From a virus, in IMG/VR virus record IMGVR_UViG_3300034105_004893, positions 62,001-126,000 of that record: a stretch of 64,000 nucleotides of DNA; one strand, given 5' to 3'. This document shows positions 16,465-23,462 of this stretch, piece by piece. The position numbers and the translations under genes were made by a program. The first letter of the stretch is position 1. Each line of letters starts with the position of its first letter. The notes below the pieces were generated by a model, which saw nothing but the letters and a program-made list of their open reading frames with translations, searched no databases and was not told the DNA's origin.

Positions 16465-17022
16465 TCAAACTTTAGAAGCCAAACAACAAAATATTTTATT
16501 ACCTTCAAATTTAGGAGCAACTTCCACTGTTGAATATTCAGACAAACTATCAATCAATTTTTTAACAAGATTAAAACCATTGTCAATATGATTTAATTCC
16601 CTTCCGCCTTTAAATTGAACGATGCAGTGAATCTTACAACCTTCTTGCAAAAACCTTTTCGCATGATTAACTTTTGTCATAAGGTCATTTTCTGCAATAG
16701 ATGGTCTAAATCTCAATTCTTTAAATTGTATTTGAGATTCCCTTTTCTTTTTGGCACTCTCTTTATCTTTTACTTTTTTTTCATATTTGTACTTAGCATA
16801 ATCCATAATTTTACAAAGTGGAGGATTAGCATTTGGGATAACTTCTACTAAATCAAAATTAGATTCTTCTGCAATTCTTCTTGCATTATCTGTTGACATG
16901 ATGCCAAGCTGCTCTTCGTTTCTTACGACTCTTACAGTGAGTACTCTAATTTGATAATTTATTCTAAGTTCGCTAGGTTTGTTTGGATCTTTATCATAAT
17001 TGCGATAGTTCTGATGATGCAT
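16465..17022 (-). CDS. infC: Translation initiation factor IF-3
   Basis: A full-length two-domain IF-3 of 185 residues (E. coli 180). N-domain: INYQIRVLTVRVV, GIMSTDNARRIAEES, DLVEVIPNANPPLCKIMDY. A lysine-rich linker follows, with KYKYEKKVKDKESAKKK. C-domain: KELRFRPSIAENDL, HAKRFLQEGCKIHCIVQFKG. Family knowledge: it binds the 30S subunit, prevents subunit joining and proofreads start-codon/initiator-tRNA pairing. It starts with ordinary ATG, unlike bacterial infC (often AUU), so it escapes IF-3 autoregulation. Its ATG shares one base with the upstream stop (TAATG). Confidence 0.95.
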   Translation of the reverse strand: MHHQNYRNYDKDPNKPSELRINYQIRVLTVRVVRNEEQLGIMSTDNARRIAEESNFDLVEVIPNANPPLCKIMDYAKYKYEKKVKDKESAKKKRESQIQFKELRFRPSIAENDLMTKVNHAKRFLQEGCKIHCIVQFKGGRELNHIDNGFNLVKKLIDSLSEYSTVEVAPKFEGNKIFCCLASKV

Positions 17023-18569
17023 TAAGTGCTTTCCTTGGTAAATGTCACATTTATAAGACTAATTTCTTTAGATTTCAAAGATGTAGATATAACGCTGTCT
17101 AATTCATCTTTGTTAGATACAATAAAACCATTACCGAAATTAAAAAATTGTTTAAACTTTTCAATATTATAAAATTTATTCATGTTATTACTTAGTATAA
17201 AAATTATAGGATTAAGTTTATTTTGAAACAAAGTATGCAATTCGATCATGGAAATATCAAATGAATTTTCACTCAACAATACAATTGGTCTAAGTTCTGG
17301 CTTTGATAGTTGTAAACCTAAAGAGCCAGGAATTGCAAATCCTGTAGAATAATGAAATGCAGGGCTAAAAAATCTATTTTCATAAACCCTTAATTTAGAA
17401 GCACTTGTAAGAAAATCGCCAGCATCGGCTATTATTGCCAAATTATTATCTTTGCATATAAGATTATTGATTTTATTGAAAAAATATTTTTCAGAAATAT
17501 ATTCATTATTTTTAGAATCTTCAAAATATTCATTATTTTTATAATTTTCAATTATTGCCTTAGAAGGAAAATTTATTTCAAATAAATAATTACAAAAATC
17601 AGAAAATGTCACATTATTATAAACATGATTCTTTATATAAAGACCTTCAGTAGAGCAAAAAACAACATGTCTTTTAGTAAATCTTGGAGATTGAAATCCA
17701 AGAGTTACATCCGATAAACATTCTCCAAAAACCAACAGACAGTCAGACTGATCTATAATTGCATTCACATTTTCATCAGATGTCTTAGAGCCACAATAAA
17801 CCCCACGAAACAAATGATTGTTCTCATCAACAGAACTTTTTCCAAGCAATGTTGTCATAAATGGAATATTGTGTTTTTCTGCAAATCTAACAATCTTTTT
17901 GCTTAGTCCGTATCTTATAACTTGAACACCTATTAATATCACAGGATTTTTACTTTCGGCAATCCAATCTGAAGTTTCTTTTATTGCATCCTGTAATGTT
18001 TCTTTGTCGCTTGTTTTACTATTTGGAGTTCCGTCACGATAGACATCATATCTAATTGGTGAATTGGCTACATCTATAGGAAGCTCTAAGTAAATAGGCT
18101 GCTTGTTTTTCAGAAGTGCCTCCAACCCTTCATCGATAGCCAGACCTGCTTTTGTAGCATCATTTAAAATAGTCGAATAACAAGTAATGTTTTTAAATAT
18201 TTTTTGCTGGTTATCAAAACTTCTCACGACATGATGTAATAAAAAATCTTCATTTCTTGATTTTATAGGAGGAGACATGGATATCACAATGACTGGTGAT
18301 TTCTCCGAGTATGCACCAGCAATTGAATTGCAAAGCTTTAAGGCTCCCGCATTGTAATTTGCACAAACGCAACCAGTGCCTTGAATCCTAGCGTAAATGT
18401 CAGCAGCAAATCCAGAACTGTTTTCATCTTTATTGGCAATAAATTTTATTTTAGAATTATTATTTATATTTTCTATAAAACTATTATTGTGACCACCAAC
18501 AACTCCAAAAATGTGTTTAACACCAATGTTTTCAAGCCTTTCAATCAAAAAATTTGAAACTAATGACAT
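17022..18569 (-). CDS. ThDP-dependent alpha-keto acid decarboxylase-like protein, altered cofactor motif
   Basis: A 515-residue protein with three-domain ThDP-enzyme layout: PYR domain with the catalytic glutamate (E49 in KDENSSGFAADIYAR) and a double His (H112-H113), as in pyruvate and indolepyruvate decarboxylases; a central domain (about 195-340); and a PP domain. In the PP domain, the normally invariant GDGS that binds Mg and diphosphate reads SENS (433-436), while the downstream NN (461-462) is kept. Glutamate might replace the Asp ligand, or the enzyme may be inactive. It is co-translated with infC. A link to sugar biosynthesis is possible but not shown. Confidence 0.75.
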   Translation of the reverse strand: MSLVSNFLIERLENIGVKHIFGVVGGHNNSFIENINNNSKIKFIANKDENSSGFAADIYARIQGTGCVCANYNAGALKLCNSIAGAYSEKSPVIVISMSPPIKSRNEDFLLHHVVRSFDNQQKIFKNITCYSTILNDATKAGLAIDEGLEALLKNKQPIYLELPIDVANSPIRYDVYRDGTPNSKTSDKETLQDAIKETSDWIAESKNPVILIGVQVIRYGLSKKIVRFAEKHNIPFMTTLLGKSSVDENNHLFRGVYCGSKTSDENVNAIIDQSDCLLVFGECLSDVTLGFQSPRFTKRHVVFCSTEGLYIKNHVYNNVTFSDFCNYLFEINFPSKAIIENYKNNEYFEDSKNNEYISEKYFFNKINNLICKDNNLAIIADAGDFLTSASKLRVYENRFFSPAFHYSTGFAIPGSLGLQLSKPELRPIVLLSENSFDISMIELHTLFQNKLNPIIFILSNNMNKFYNIEKFKQFFNFGNGFIVSNKDELDSVISTSLKSKEISLINVTFTKEST

Positions 18570-18576
18570 AATTTTC

Positions 18577-19344
18577 TCATATCTCTGATGTTGGACTATC
18601 TGAAATTTTTAAAATATAGCCTTCAGTATCTACTGGGAATCTTCTGATCCATTCAATATTGGGAGGTATGTTGCAATGATAATCAATATTACTAGGATCT
18701 ATAAAACTTGGAATTACCGATAATGATTCCAAGTTTAGCGTTACAGCCATTTTCATGAGTTTAAATTCTAAAAAGTAACAACCTGGAAAACATGTATCTC
18801 CATTTTTCCATTGATATACGAAATAACTTTCTTGTAAAACATCTTTGGTCGTCATTCCATCAACGCCAATCACATCTTGATATACCATTTCTGTTTGAGC
18901 AGCAGAATTCATAAACTTTATAATTTTTACAGGTTGCCCTTTTTTCCAATTTTGAGCAATTGTTCCATGATAACCTCTTTGTACTTGAATGTAATAATTA
19001 GATTCATCAAAGGCTGTAACCAACAAATGCTCCGTCTGTCTTGGTCTGTCAACTATTATAACATCACCAATCATAATCTGATTAAATCCGATATTATCAG
19101 CAAGAGAAAAATATGTATCTGTGCTGCTGACTGCGAATTTAAATTTCCCATTTGACCACATCGAAGCCTCTAACACGAGATCAGTAAGATCTAAAGGGCC
19201 ATCACAATCTTCGATCTTTACTTTAAAATCAGGCTTTGTATCATTTCTTCTTAGAGTAAAGTCGGGGCAAACACCGCTTTTACAACCATATTGGTCAATG
19301 CATCCGCTACTCTGACCCGTGTATTTATTTGAATTGCAACTCAT
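18577..19344 (-). CDS. Virion-like protein (baseplate or fibre accessory)
   Basis: I favour the ATG giving MSCNSNKYTG; an upstream TTG in frame lacks a ribosome site. The 255-residue product has DFTLRRNDTKPDFKVKIEDC, then DLTDLVLEASMW, a pattern seen in phage BppU-type N-terminal domains and similar virion proteins, and then a beta-rich body with DRPRQTEHLLV and YYIQVQRGYHGT. Eight cysteines, four of them within the first 30 residues, are unusual. Assignment rests on pattern only. Confidence 0.5.
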   Translation of the reverse strand: MSCNSNKYTGQSSGCIDQYGCKSGVCPDFTLRRNDTKPDFKVKIEDCDGPLDLTDLVLEASMWSNGKFKFAVSSTDTYFSLADNIGFNQIMIGDVIIVDRPRQTEHLLVTAFDESNYYIQVQRGYHGTIAQNWKKGQPVKIIKFMNSAAQTEMVYQDVIGVDGMTTKDVLQESYFVYQWKNGDTCFPGCYFLEFKLMKMAVTLNLESLSVIPSFIDPSNIDYHCNIPPNIEWIRRFPVDTEGYILKISDSPTSEI

Positions 19345-19363
19345 ATAATATTTATCCAATCCC

Positions 19364-19801
19364 TTAAAATATCTCAGCTTGTTGTATTAAAAATATGTAA
19401 TCCTTTATCCAATGAAGGTTTCCATCGTATTTTTGCAAATCTATATTTGCACTTAAACACAACTGCTCAACTTCGTTATTTATCACTTCTGTTTCAATAT
19501 AAACAATTTTTTTTACCAAAGAATTAGCTAAAATTATCAAAGATTCAAATAATGGAGTGTAAGTCAAATAAAGAATACCAGAAACATCAAAAATTTTAAG
19601 ATTAGTAAACAAATATATTTCTGGCTCTAAAACAAATATACCTTGCTCAGAACTAATACCTTTAGGCTTATTTTCAGAACTAATATAAATTATATTATTT
19701 GTGTCGCAAAATAATGCTATTTTTCTTTGTTTGGATTTAACTGATGATAAAAGAGCAATTCCAATATGATAATCATCATTTTTTAATCTCTGAATTTCCA
19801 T
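19364..19801 (-). CDS. Catalytically dead dCMP/cytidine deaminase-like protein
   Basis: The 145 residues keep the deaminase scaffold: KSKQRKIALFCDTNNIIYIS corresponds to the strand pair before the active site, SENKPKG to the N-x-x-P-x-G loop, and GILYLTYTPLFESLIILANS followed by VKKIVYIE to the LYVTxxPCxxCAKxIxxAGIKRVVY segment. The zinc ligands are gone: HAE is absent and PCxxC reads PLFES. It may be a structural or regulatory pseudoenzyme. It lies one base from the gene upstream. Confidence 0.6.
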   Translation of the reverse strand: MEIQRLKNDDYHIGIALLSSVKSKQRKIALFCDTNNIIYISSENKPKGISSEQGIFVLEPEIYLFTNLKIFDVSGILYLTYTPLFESLIILANSLVKKIVYIETEVINNEVEQLCLSANIDLQKYDGNLHWIKDYIFLIQQAEIF

Positions 19802-20212
19802 TTAATCACCAACCATTTGAAGAAATTCTACGGACAAATTGTCATAATCATTAATCTTTATAAAATCTTTCAACAATTTCTTTTGTTTTCTATCCATAAG
19901 TTTCATACAAATTTTTGAAGATAATGGAATTTTTATTTCCCATGAATTATGAATATGTAAACAAGCCACTCCTTGTATGCTTCCCAATCTATAATAATCA
20001 ACACATTCTTTTACATAAAAATCAGACGCACAATCATATGAATAACCACTAATGGCTATTCCTTTTTCACATGGTATATTTAACAATTTGTTTTTGCATG
20101 GGTTTATATTATCAATAAAAACCGCAACAAGATATGTTCTTTGACTTGCATCCAAAGAAATATTTAATTCTTTTTTTTGTAATTTGCACAATGAATTTAA
20201 ATTCGTAGCCAT
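19802..20212 (-). CDS. Hypothetical protein next to the deaminase-like gene
   Basis: A 136-residue protein with YLVAVFIDNINPC followed by GIAISGYSYDC, which weakly recalls the first strands of a deaminase, and CVDYYRLGSIQGVACLHIH further on. Cys and His residues are present but not in the deaminase arrangement. It may be a diverged sibling or partner of the 19364-19801 product, given the tight coupling. Confidence in the relation is low. Confidence 0.45.
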   Translation of the reverse strand: MATNLNSLCKLQKKELNISLDASQRTYLVAVFIDNINPCKNKLLNIPCEKGIAISGYSYDCASDFYVKECVDYYRLGSIQGVACLHIHNSWEIKIPLSSKICMKLMDRKQKKLLKDFIKINDYDNLSVEFLQMVGD

Positions 20213-20260
20213 AACCTATTTTAATGCTGCTTTAAATCTATTTCAATTGTAAATTGGCTC

Positions 20261-20800
20261 TTATTTTTTAATTACCTTTTTATCGTCTTTCTTAATTACC
20301 TTTTTATCGTCTTTCTTAATTACTTTTTTATCGTCTTTCTTAATTACTTTTTTATCGTCTTTCTTTTCATTCTTTTTATCATCTTTTTTGACTATCTTCT
20401 TATCATCTTTTTCAACCACTTCATTATCATCATCTACACTAACACCATGTTTTTTCATGATTTTTTTCATTTTTTCTTGTGTTTCTTTTTTATTTTTCAA
20501 GAGCTTTAATTCCCAAATATCTTTAGCCAAAAGCTCAATCGAAGACATAAATTTATCAAAATTCAAATCTCTTGGCATAGGCTTTTTAGCCTCTCCAATC
20601 ATATGACTTTTCTTTTTACGGCTTTTCTTTTTGTGACTTTTCTTTAATGCTTTTTTCAATCTTGTGACTTGCCAAGGAGGAGGTGTTCCACGGCTAAATA
20701 TATCTGCAACAGGAGGTGCCAAGCCTAATGCAGCCTGTGTTTTAATCCTTGTTGCCGAACTTGATTCTTTTACTTTCAAAAAATTAGAGAATGTTATCAT
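20261..20800 (-). CDS. Lysine-rich repeat protein with head-type N-terminus
   Basis: A 179-residue, very basic protein. It begins MITFSNFLKVKE, matching the F-x-x-F-L pattern of several small proteins here. Residues 60-75 are Lys/Ser rich (KKSHKKKSRKKKSH) and the C-terminus (about 128-179) is made of DDKK-x-x-KK units. It resembles basic DNA-associated or internal head proteins. The tail repeats are encoded by near-identical 24-base tandem units and may vary in number between relatives. Confidence 0.6.
   Translation of the reverse strand: MITFSNFLKVKESSSATRIKTQAALGLAPPVADIFSRGTPPPWQVTRLKKALKKSHKKKSRKKKSHMIGEAKKPMPRDLNFDKFMSSIELLAKDIWELKLLKNKKETQEKMKKIMKKHGVSVDDDNEVVEKDDKKIVKKDDKKNEKKDDKKVIKKDDKKVIKKDDKKVIKKDDKKVIKK
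20269..20364. repeat. Four tandem 24-base units in the lysine-rich gene
   Basis: Four consecutive 24-base copies occupy 20269-20292, 20293-20316, 20317-20340 and 20341-20364, differing by only one base. They encode the eight-residue unit DDKKVIKK, and degenerate copies continue to about 20410. There are no spacers and the frame is kept, so this is a coding microsatellite produced by slippage or unequal recombination. Confidence 0.9.
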
Positions 20801-20807
20801 GCCATAT

Positions 20808-21125
20808 TTATGCTTCGGGAAACGAGTTTAATGAAAATTTTCCACTTTCTATTTCAGAAAGAAATTCTAAATTCATTTCCTTTTTTGCCTTATGATGTGA
20901 TTCTTCTATCAATTTAAATCTAGCATACATAAATTGCATATATCTTTTTTTGCAAAAAATACCAGTATGATCTACAAAGTTATCATAATTTCCAAATACC
21001 AAAAGATATGAAATAAAATTTTCTTGTATTCCCGTAGAAAAGTACTTCATAAGATACTTCTTATCTTTTGGTATCTTGTAATCAAAAAATTCGCCTGAGA
21101 TAAACAAAGCATCATTATTAGACAT
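20808..21125 (-). CDS. Hypothetical protein
   Basis: A 105-residue protein with mixed alpha/beta character (ALFISGEFFDYKIPKDKKYL, FISYLLVFGNYDNFV) and a helical C-terminus ending FLSEIESGKFSLNSFPEA. It overlaps the upstream gene by eight bases. No family recognised. Confidence 0.5.
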   Translation of the reverse strand: MSNNDALFISGEFFDYKIPKDKKYLMKYFSTGIQENFISYLLVFGNYDNFVDHTGIFCKKRYMQFMYARFKLIEESHHKAKKEMNLEFLSEIESGKFSLNSFPEA

Positions 21126-21522
21126 TAATCTTTATACCTTTAACATATTTCAAATATATAAGCATCATTCCACCAGCAAATTTTTGAGGTATCCCACTTT
21201 TACATAATAAATTTAATGTTTCATTGACCATTTTAATATCTTCCGTTATGTCTCCTGTATTTTTTGCTTCAACAAAATTTGAATCTTTCATAGAGTCATA
21301 AACAATCTTTACGCCATCAATCAAAGTGGTTGAAGATACCATTGAGATTTTTTTGGGGTCTGTTAAGATATATTTTGGAACTTTTCCGCCACAATGCATA
21401 ATTTTATCGGCAAAAAATCTATCAATACAAGACTTTAAAAAGTCTTTTGAATTCTCCGAAATCAAATTTACACTATCATTTAGATCACTTTCGAACTCAT
21501 CATCAAATTCTTCATTTTGCAC
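21118..21522 (-). CDS. Hypothetical acidic-to-helical protein
   Basis: A 134-residue protein with an acidic N-terminus (NEEFDDEFESDLND) and a helical body; KIMHCGGKVPKYILTDPKK and GIPQKFAGGMMLIYLKYVKG are distinctive. The C-terminal stretch is hydrophobic but broken by charges, so probably buried rather than membrane-spanning. Function unknown. Confidence 0.5.
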   Translation of the reverse strand: MQNEEFDDEFESDLNDSVNLISENSKDFLKSCIDRFFADKIMHCGGKVPKYILTDPKKISMVSSTTLIDGVKIVYDSMKDSNFVEAKNTGDITEDIKMVNETLNLLCKSGIPQKFAGGMMLIYLKYVKGIKINV

Positions 21523-21589
21523 AGTAAACTCCTTTTCAACTTAAACAAAATTACAAAGATTAATCTACATACTTAAAACAGGAGGTCAA

Positions 21590-22102
21590 ATGAAAAAAAC
21601 ATTTTTCATCATTATTTTTATAATTTTTATTTCTGGTTGTGGTAATTTCAGTCCTCGTCTTCAAAATAGGATAGCTAACGAGAATGGTAAAATTGAAGAC
21701 ATTAAGAATAATCAAAATGGATTTATGCTTGAATTAGGAAAACTTCGTAATGAAGCACAAATACAAAATTCACAACTGAAAGAAGTACAACAAGGAATGT
21801 TAAACATGAACAATGCCTTATCTCGCAATGAAAACAGTGGGATACAAATACTTCAAGGAGATGGATCGCTTATACTTATATTCGCCTTGGCATCAATTGG
21901 TATGTTACTTTTTCACTATAGAAACAAAGCAAATAATAATGAAAAAATTGCCAATATGCTCGCTGTAGAAGTGGCTAGATTCAATGACCCAAATTTAAAT
22001 GATAACATTTTAAGAACTTCCATGTTTACCTCGGTTGAATCAAAAGTGTTCAAACTATTGAACACACATGCAAAGAAGATATCACCAAAATCTCAAAAGT
22101 AA
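21590..22102 (+). CDS. Lipoprotein with coiled coil and internal membrane segment
   Basis: The start follows a perfect AGGAGG ribosome site. Residues 1-17 form a lipoprotein signal ending in the lipobox FISGC (Cys17). A heptad-rich coiled coil follows (about 25-80), then a membrane segment (SLILIFALASIGMLLFHY, about 92-109) and a 60-residue helical tail. Outer-membrane lipid anchor plus an inner-membrane span joined by a coiled coil is the plan of a unimolecular spanin, the phage outer-membrane disruption protein, although the long C-terminal tail is atypical. It is a lone plus-strand gene. Confidence 0.6.
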   Translation: MKKTFFIIIFIIFISGCGNFSPRLQNRIANENGKIEDIKNNQNGFMLELGKLRNEAQIQNSQLKEVQQGMLNMNNALSRNENSGIQILQGDGSLILIFALASIGMLLFHYRNKANNNEKIANMLAVEVARFNDPNLNDNILRTSMFTSVESKVFKLLNTHAKKISPKSQK

Positions 22103-22105
22103 AGA

Positions 22106-22387
22106 CTAAAGGATATCATATCCTTGAGCGATGTTTTTAAGCTTAATGTATCCTGAGCAATTGTCGCCCAAAGGAACTTTTTGTGAATGTGGATTTTTAC
22201 CTTTATTTTTTGAATCTTTTAAAAATTCCGCAACTCGCTTGTCGATAATTGCTTTTTTTTCTGCAATTAATTTGAGACAATAATGCTTAGATGGGTCAAG
22301 ATCATCCTTTTCTAAGTACTTGCAAATGCCACTAGGACTTGAGATAGGACCAGAACAAACATTTTTTATTTGCTTTAAACTTAACAC
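22106..22387 (-). CDS. Hypothetical protein, probable GTG start
   Basis: The best start is GTG at 22387: AGGA lies six bases upstream and the deformylase gene ends at 22389. An ATG further up would lie inside that gene. The product (about 93 residues) is basic with CSGPISSPSGICKYL and helix KLIAEKKAIIDKRVAEFL, and ends GYIKLKNIAQGYDIL. Four cysteines could bind metal. Function unknown. Confidence 0.5.
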   Translation of the reverse strand: MLSLKQIKNVCSGPISSPSGICKYLEKDDLDPSKHYCLKLIAEKKAIIDKRVAEFLKDSKNKGKNPHSQKVPLGDNCSGYIKLKNIAQGYDIL

Positions 22388-22388
22388 A

Positions 22389-22889
22389 TTAATTCCTATG
22401 AATATAAATTGGCTTGCCAATTTGTGAAATTAAAATTCCATTTTGATGATCTATTTCATGTTGATAGATGATAGCATTGAAATTATCAACATCTTCCTCA
22501 AATTCACTAATTACAAGCATCGGATCATTGTCAGAAACCAATAACTTTTTGCCTTTTATCTTGATTTTTTCAAATCTTTCAACTTCGTATCTTTGAAGAT
22601 TTCCATTAGAATCCTTTAAAGATAGACATCCCTCAATGGACTTGAGCTTTTCTCCAAAGCCTTCATAACTACAATGAAAAAAATATTCATTTTTTTTAAA
22701 ATTAATGATGACAAAAAAATCATATGGAATTCCAACTTGAACCGCTGATAATCCTACCCCATTATTGTCGAGGCAAATTTGCTCCATATGCATCCCAAGT
22801 TTGTATAAATCCAAAAGATTATCAATTGGAGTTACACATGCCAGAGGAATATCTTTGGTGTCTACTAATCGCAAAAACTTAAAGTCCAT
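22389..22889 (-). CDS. def: Peptide deformylase
   Basis: A 166-residue enzyme with all three deformylase motifs: GVGLSAVQ (44-51), EGCLS (86-90, Cys88 a metal ligand) and QHEIDHQNG (143-151; H144 and H148 bind metal, E145 is catalytic). It removes the formyl group from nascent chains on the ribosome. Phage deformylases are known, usually smaller; this one has near-bacterial length. It lies one base downstream of the RHH-like gene and close to bS21, forming part of a translation-related group. Confidence 0.92.
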   Translation of the reverse strand: MDFKFLRLVDTKDIPLACVTPIDNLLDLYKLGMHMEQICLDNNGVGLSAVQVGIPYDFFVIINFKKNEYFFHCSYEGFGEKLKSIEGCLSLKDSNGNLQRYEVERFEKIKIKGKKLLVSDNDPMLVISEFEEDVDNFNAIIYQHEIDHQNGILISQIGKPIYIHRN

Positions 22890-22890
22890 A

Positions 22891-23154
22891 TCAGTCCTTT
22901 AAAGATGATAAAGTTTTTATAATTAGCTCTACTCTTTGGTCGATCCAACTCTTTAACATGTCTTTTTCTTTGCGAAGATCTTTTGGAATCTTCAAAACAA
23001 CCATGTCAACATTATCCTCTTCATTTAAGAATTTGTCTGCTAAATCACGAATCAATTTAGAAACAGACACATCCCTTTTTTTTGCCACAATCTTTAGCCT
23101 GTCTTGGATATCTAAGTCCATAGACAAGCTCATGATATTAACTTTCTTAGCCAT
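22891..23154 (-). CDS. Ribbon-helix-helix-type small protein
   Basis: An 87-residue protein whose N-terminal half fits RHH/CopG DNA-binding proteins: a strand (VNIMSLSMDLD), helix 1 (IQDRLKIVAKKRD), turn (VSVS) and helix 2 (KLIRDLADKFLNE). The C-terminal half is an amphipathic helix. It could be a transcriptional regulator. It lies between bS21 and deformylase in one run. Confidence 0.55.
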   Translation of the reverse strand: MAKKVNIMSLSMDLDIQDRLKIVAKKRDVSVSKLIRDLADKFLNEEDNVDMVVLKIPKDLRKEKDMLKSWIDQRVELIIKTLSSLKD

Positions 23155-23162
23155 AAAATCTC

Positions 23163-23453
23163 CTATACTTTTTTGTTTCTACGAAAAGGCTTATTATCTT
23201 TCTTTTCAGTTTTTCGATTAGGAAAATTTTCTCGCAACTTCATTTTAAGTCTTTGAAGTTCTGCATCTCTTTTCTTTTTTCTCTTTTTCCTAGACTCACT
23301 TTCATAAAACTCATGCTCTTTATAATCATGCAGAACCCCAGCATCTGTTACTGCTTTTTTAAAAGTTGCAAACATTCTTCTAAATGCAATTTCTCTTTCA
23401 TCTCTAGAGCAATTTGGATGCATATCCCTTAGTTCCACTCTTACATTTCTCAT
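23163..23453 (-). CDS. rpsU: Phage-encoded ribosomal protein bS21
   Basis: The 96 residues contain the bS21 core at about 20-68: EREIAFRRMFATFKKAVTDA, GVLHDYKEHEFYESESRKKR, KKKRDAEL. The FKKAV-x-x-AG-V, R/H-x-x-EFYE-x-P/S and polybasic tail match the family. A 20-residue N-terminal extension and a 25-residue basic C-terminal tail make it longer than the usual 70. bS21 sits near the anti-Shine-Dalgarno end of 16S RNA and is one of the few ribosomal proteins known from phage genomes, where it is thought to exchange into host ribosomes. The stop is TAG, showing that TAG is a normal stop here. Confidence 0.85.
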   Translation of the reverse strand: MRNVRVELRDMHPNCSRDEREIAFRRMFATFKKAVTDAGVLHDYKEHEFYESESRKKRKKKRDAELQRLKMKLRENFPNRKTEKKDNKPFRRNKKV

Positions 23454-23462
23454 AAAAACACC

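Noticed and set aside
19364-19801. Active dCMP deaminase
   Set aside because: Both zinc-binding motifs are missing, so activity is not expected although the frame resembles the family.
20269-20410. CRISPR-like array
   Set aside because: The repeats are contiguous, 24 bases, in frame and without spacers; they encode an octapeptide repeat.
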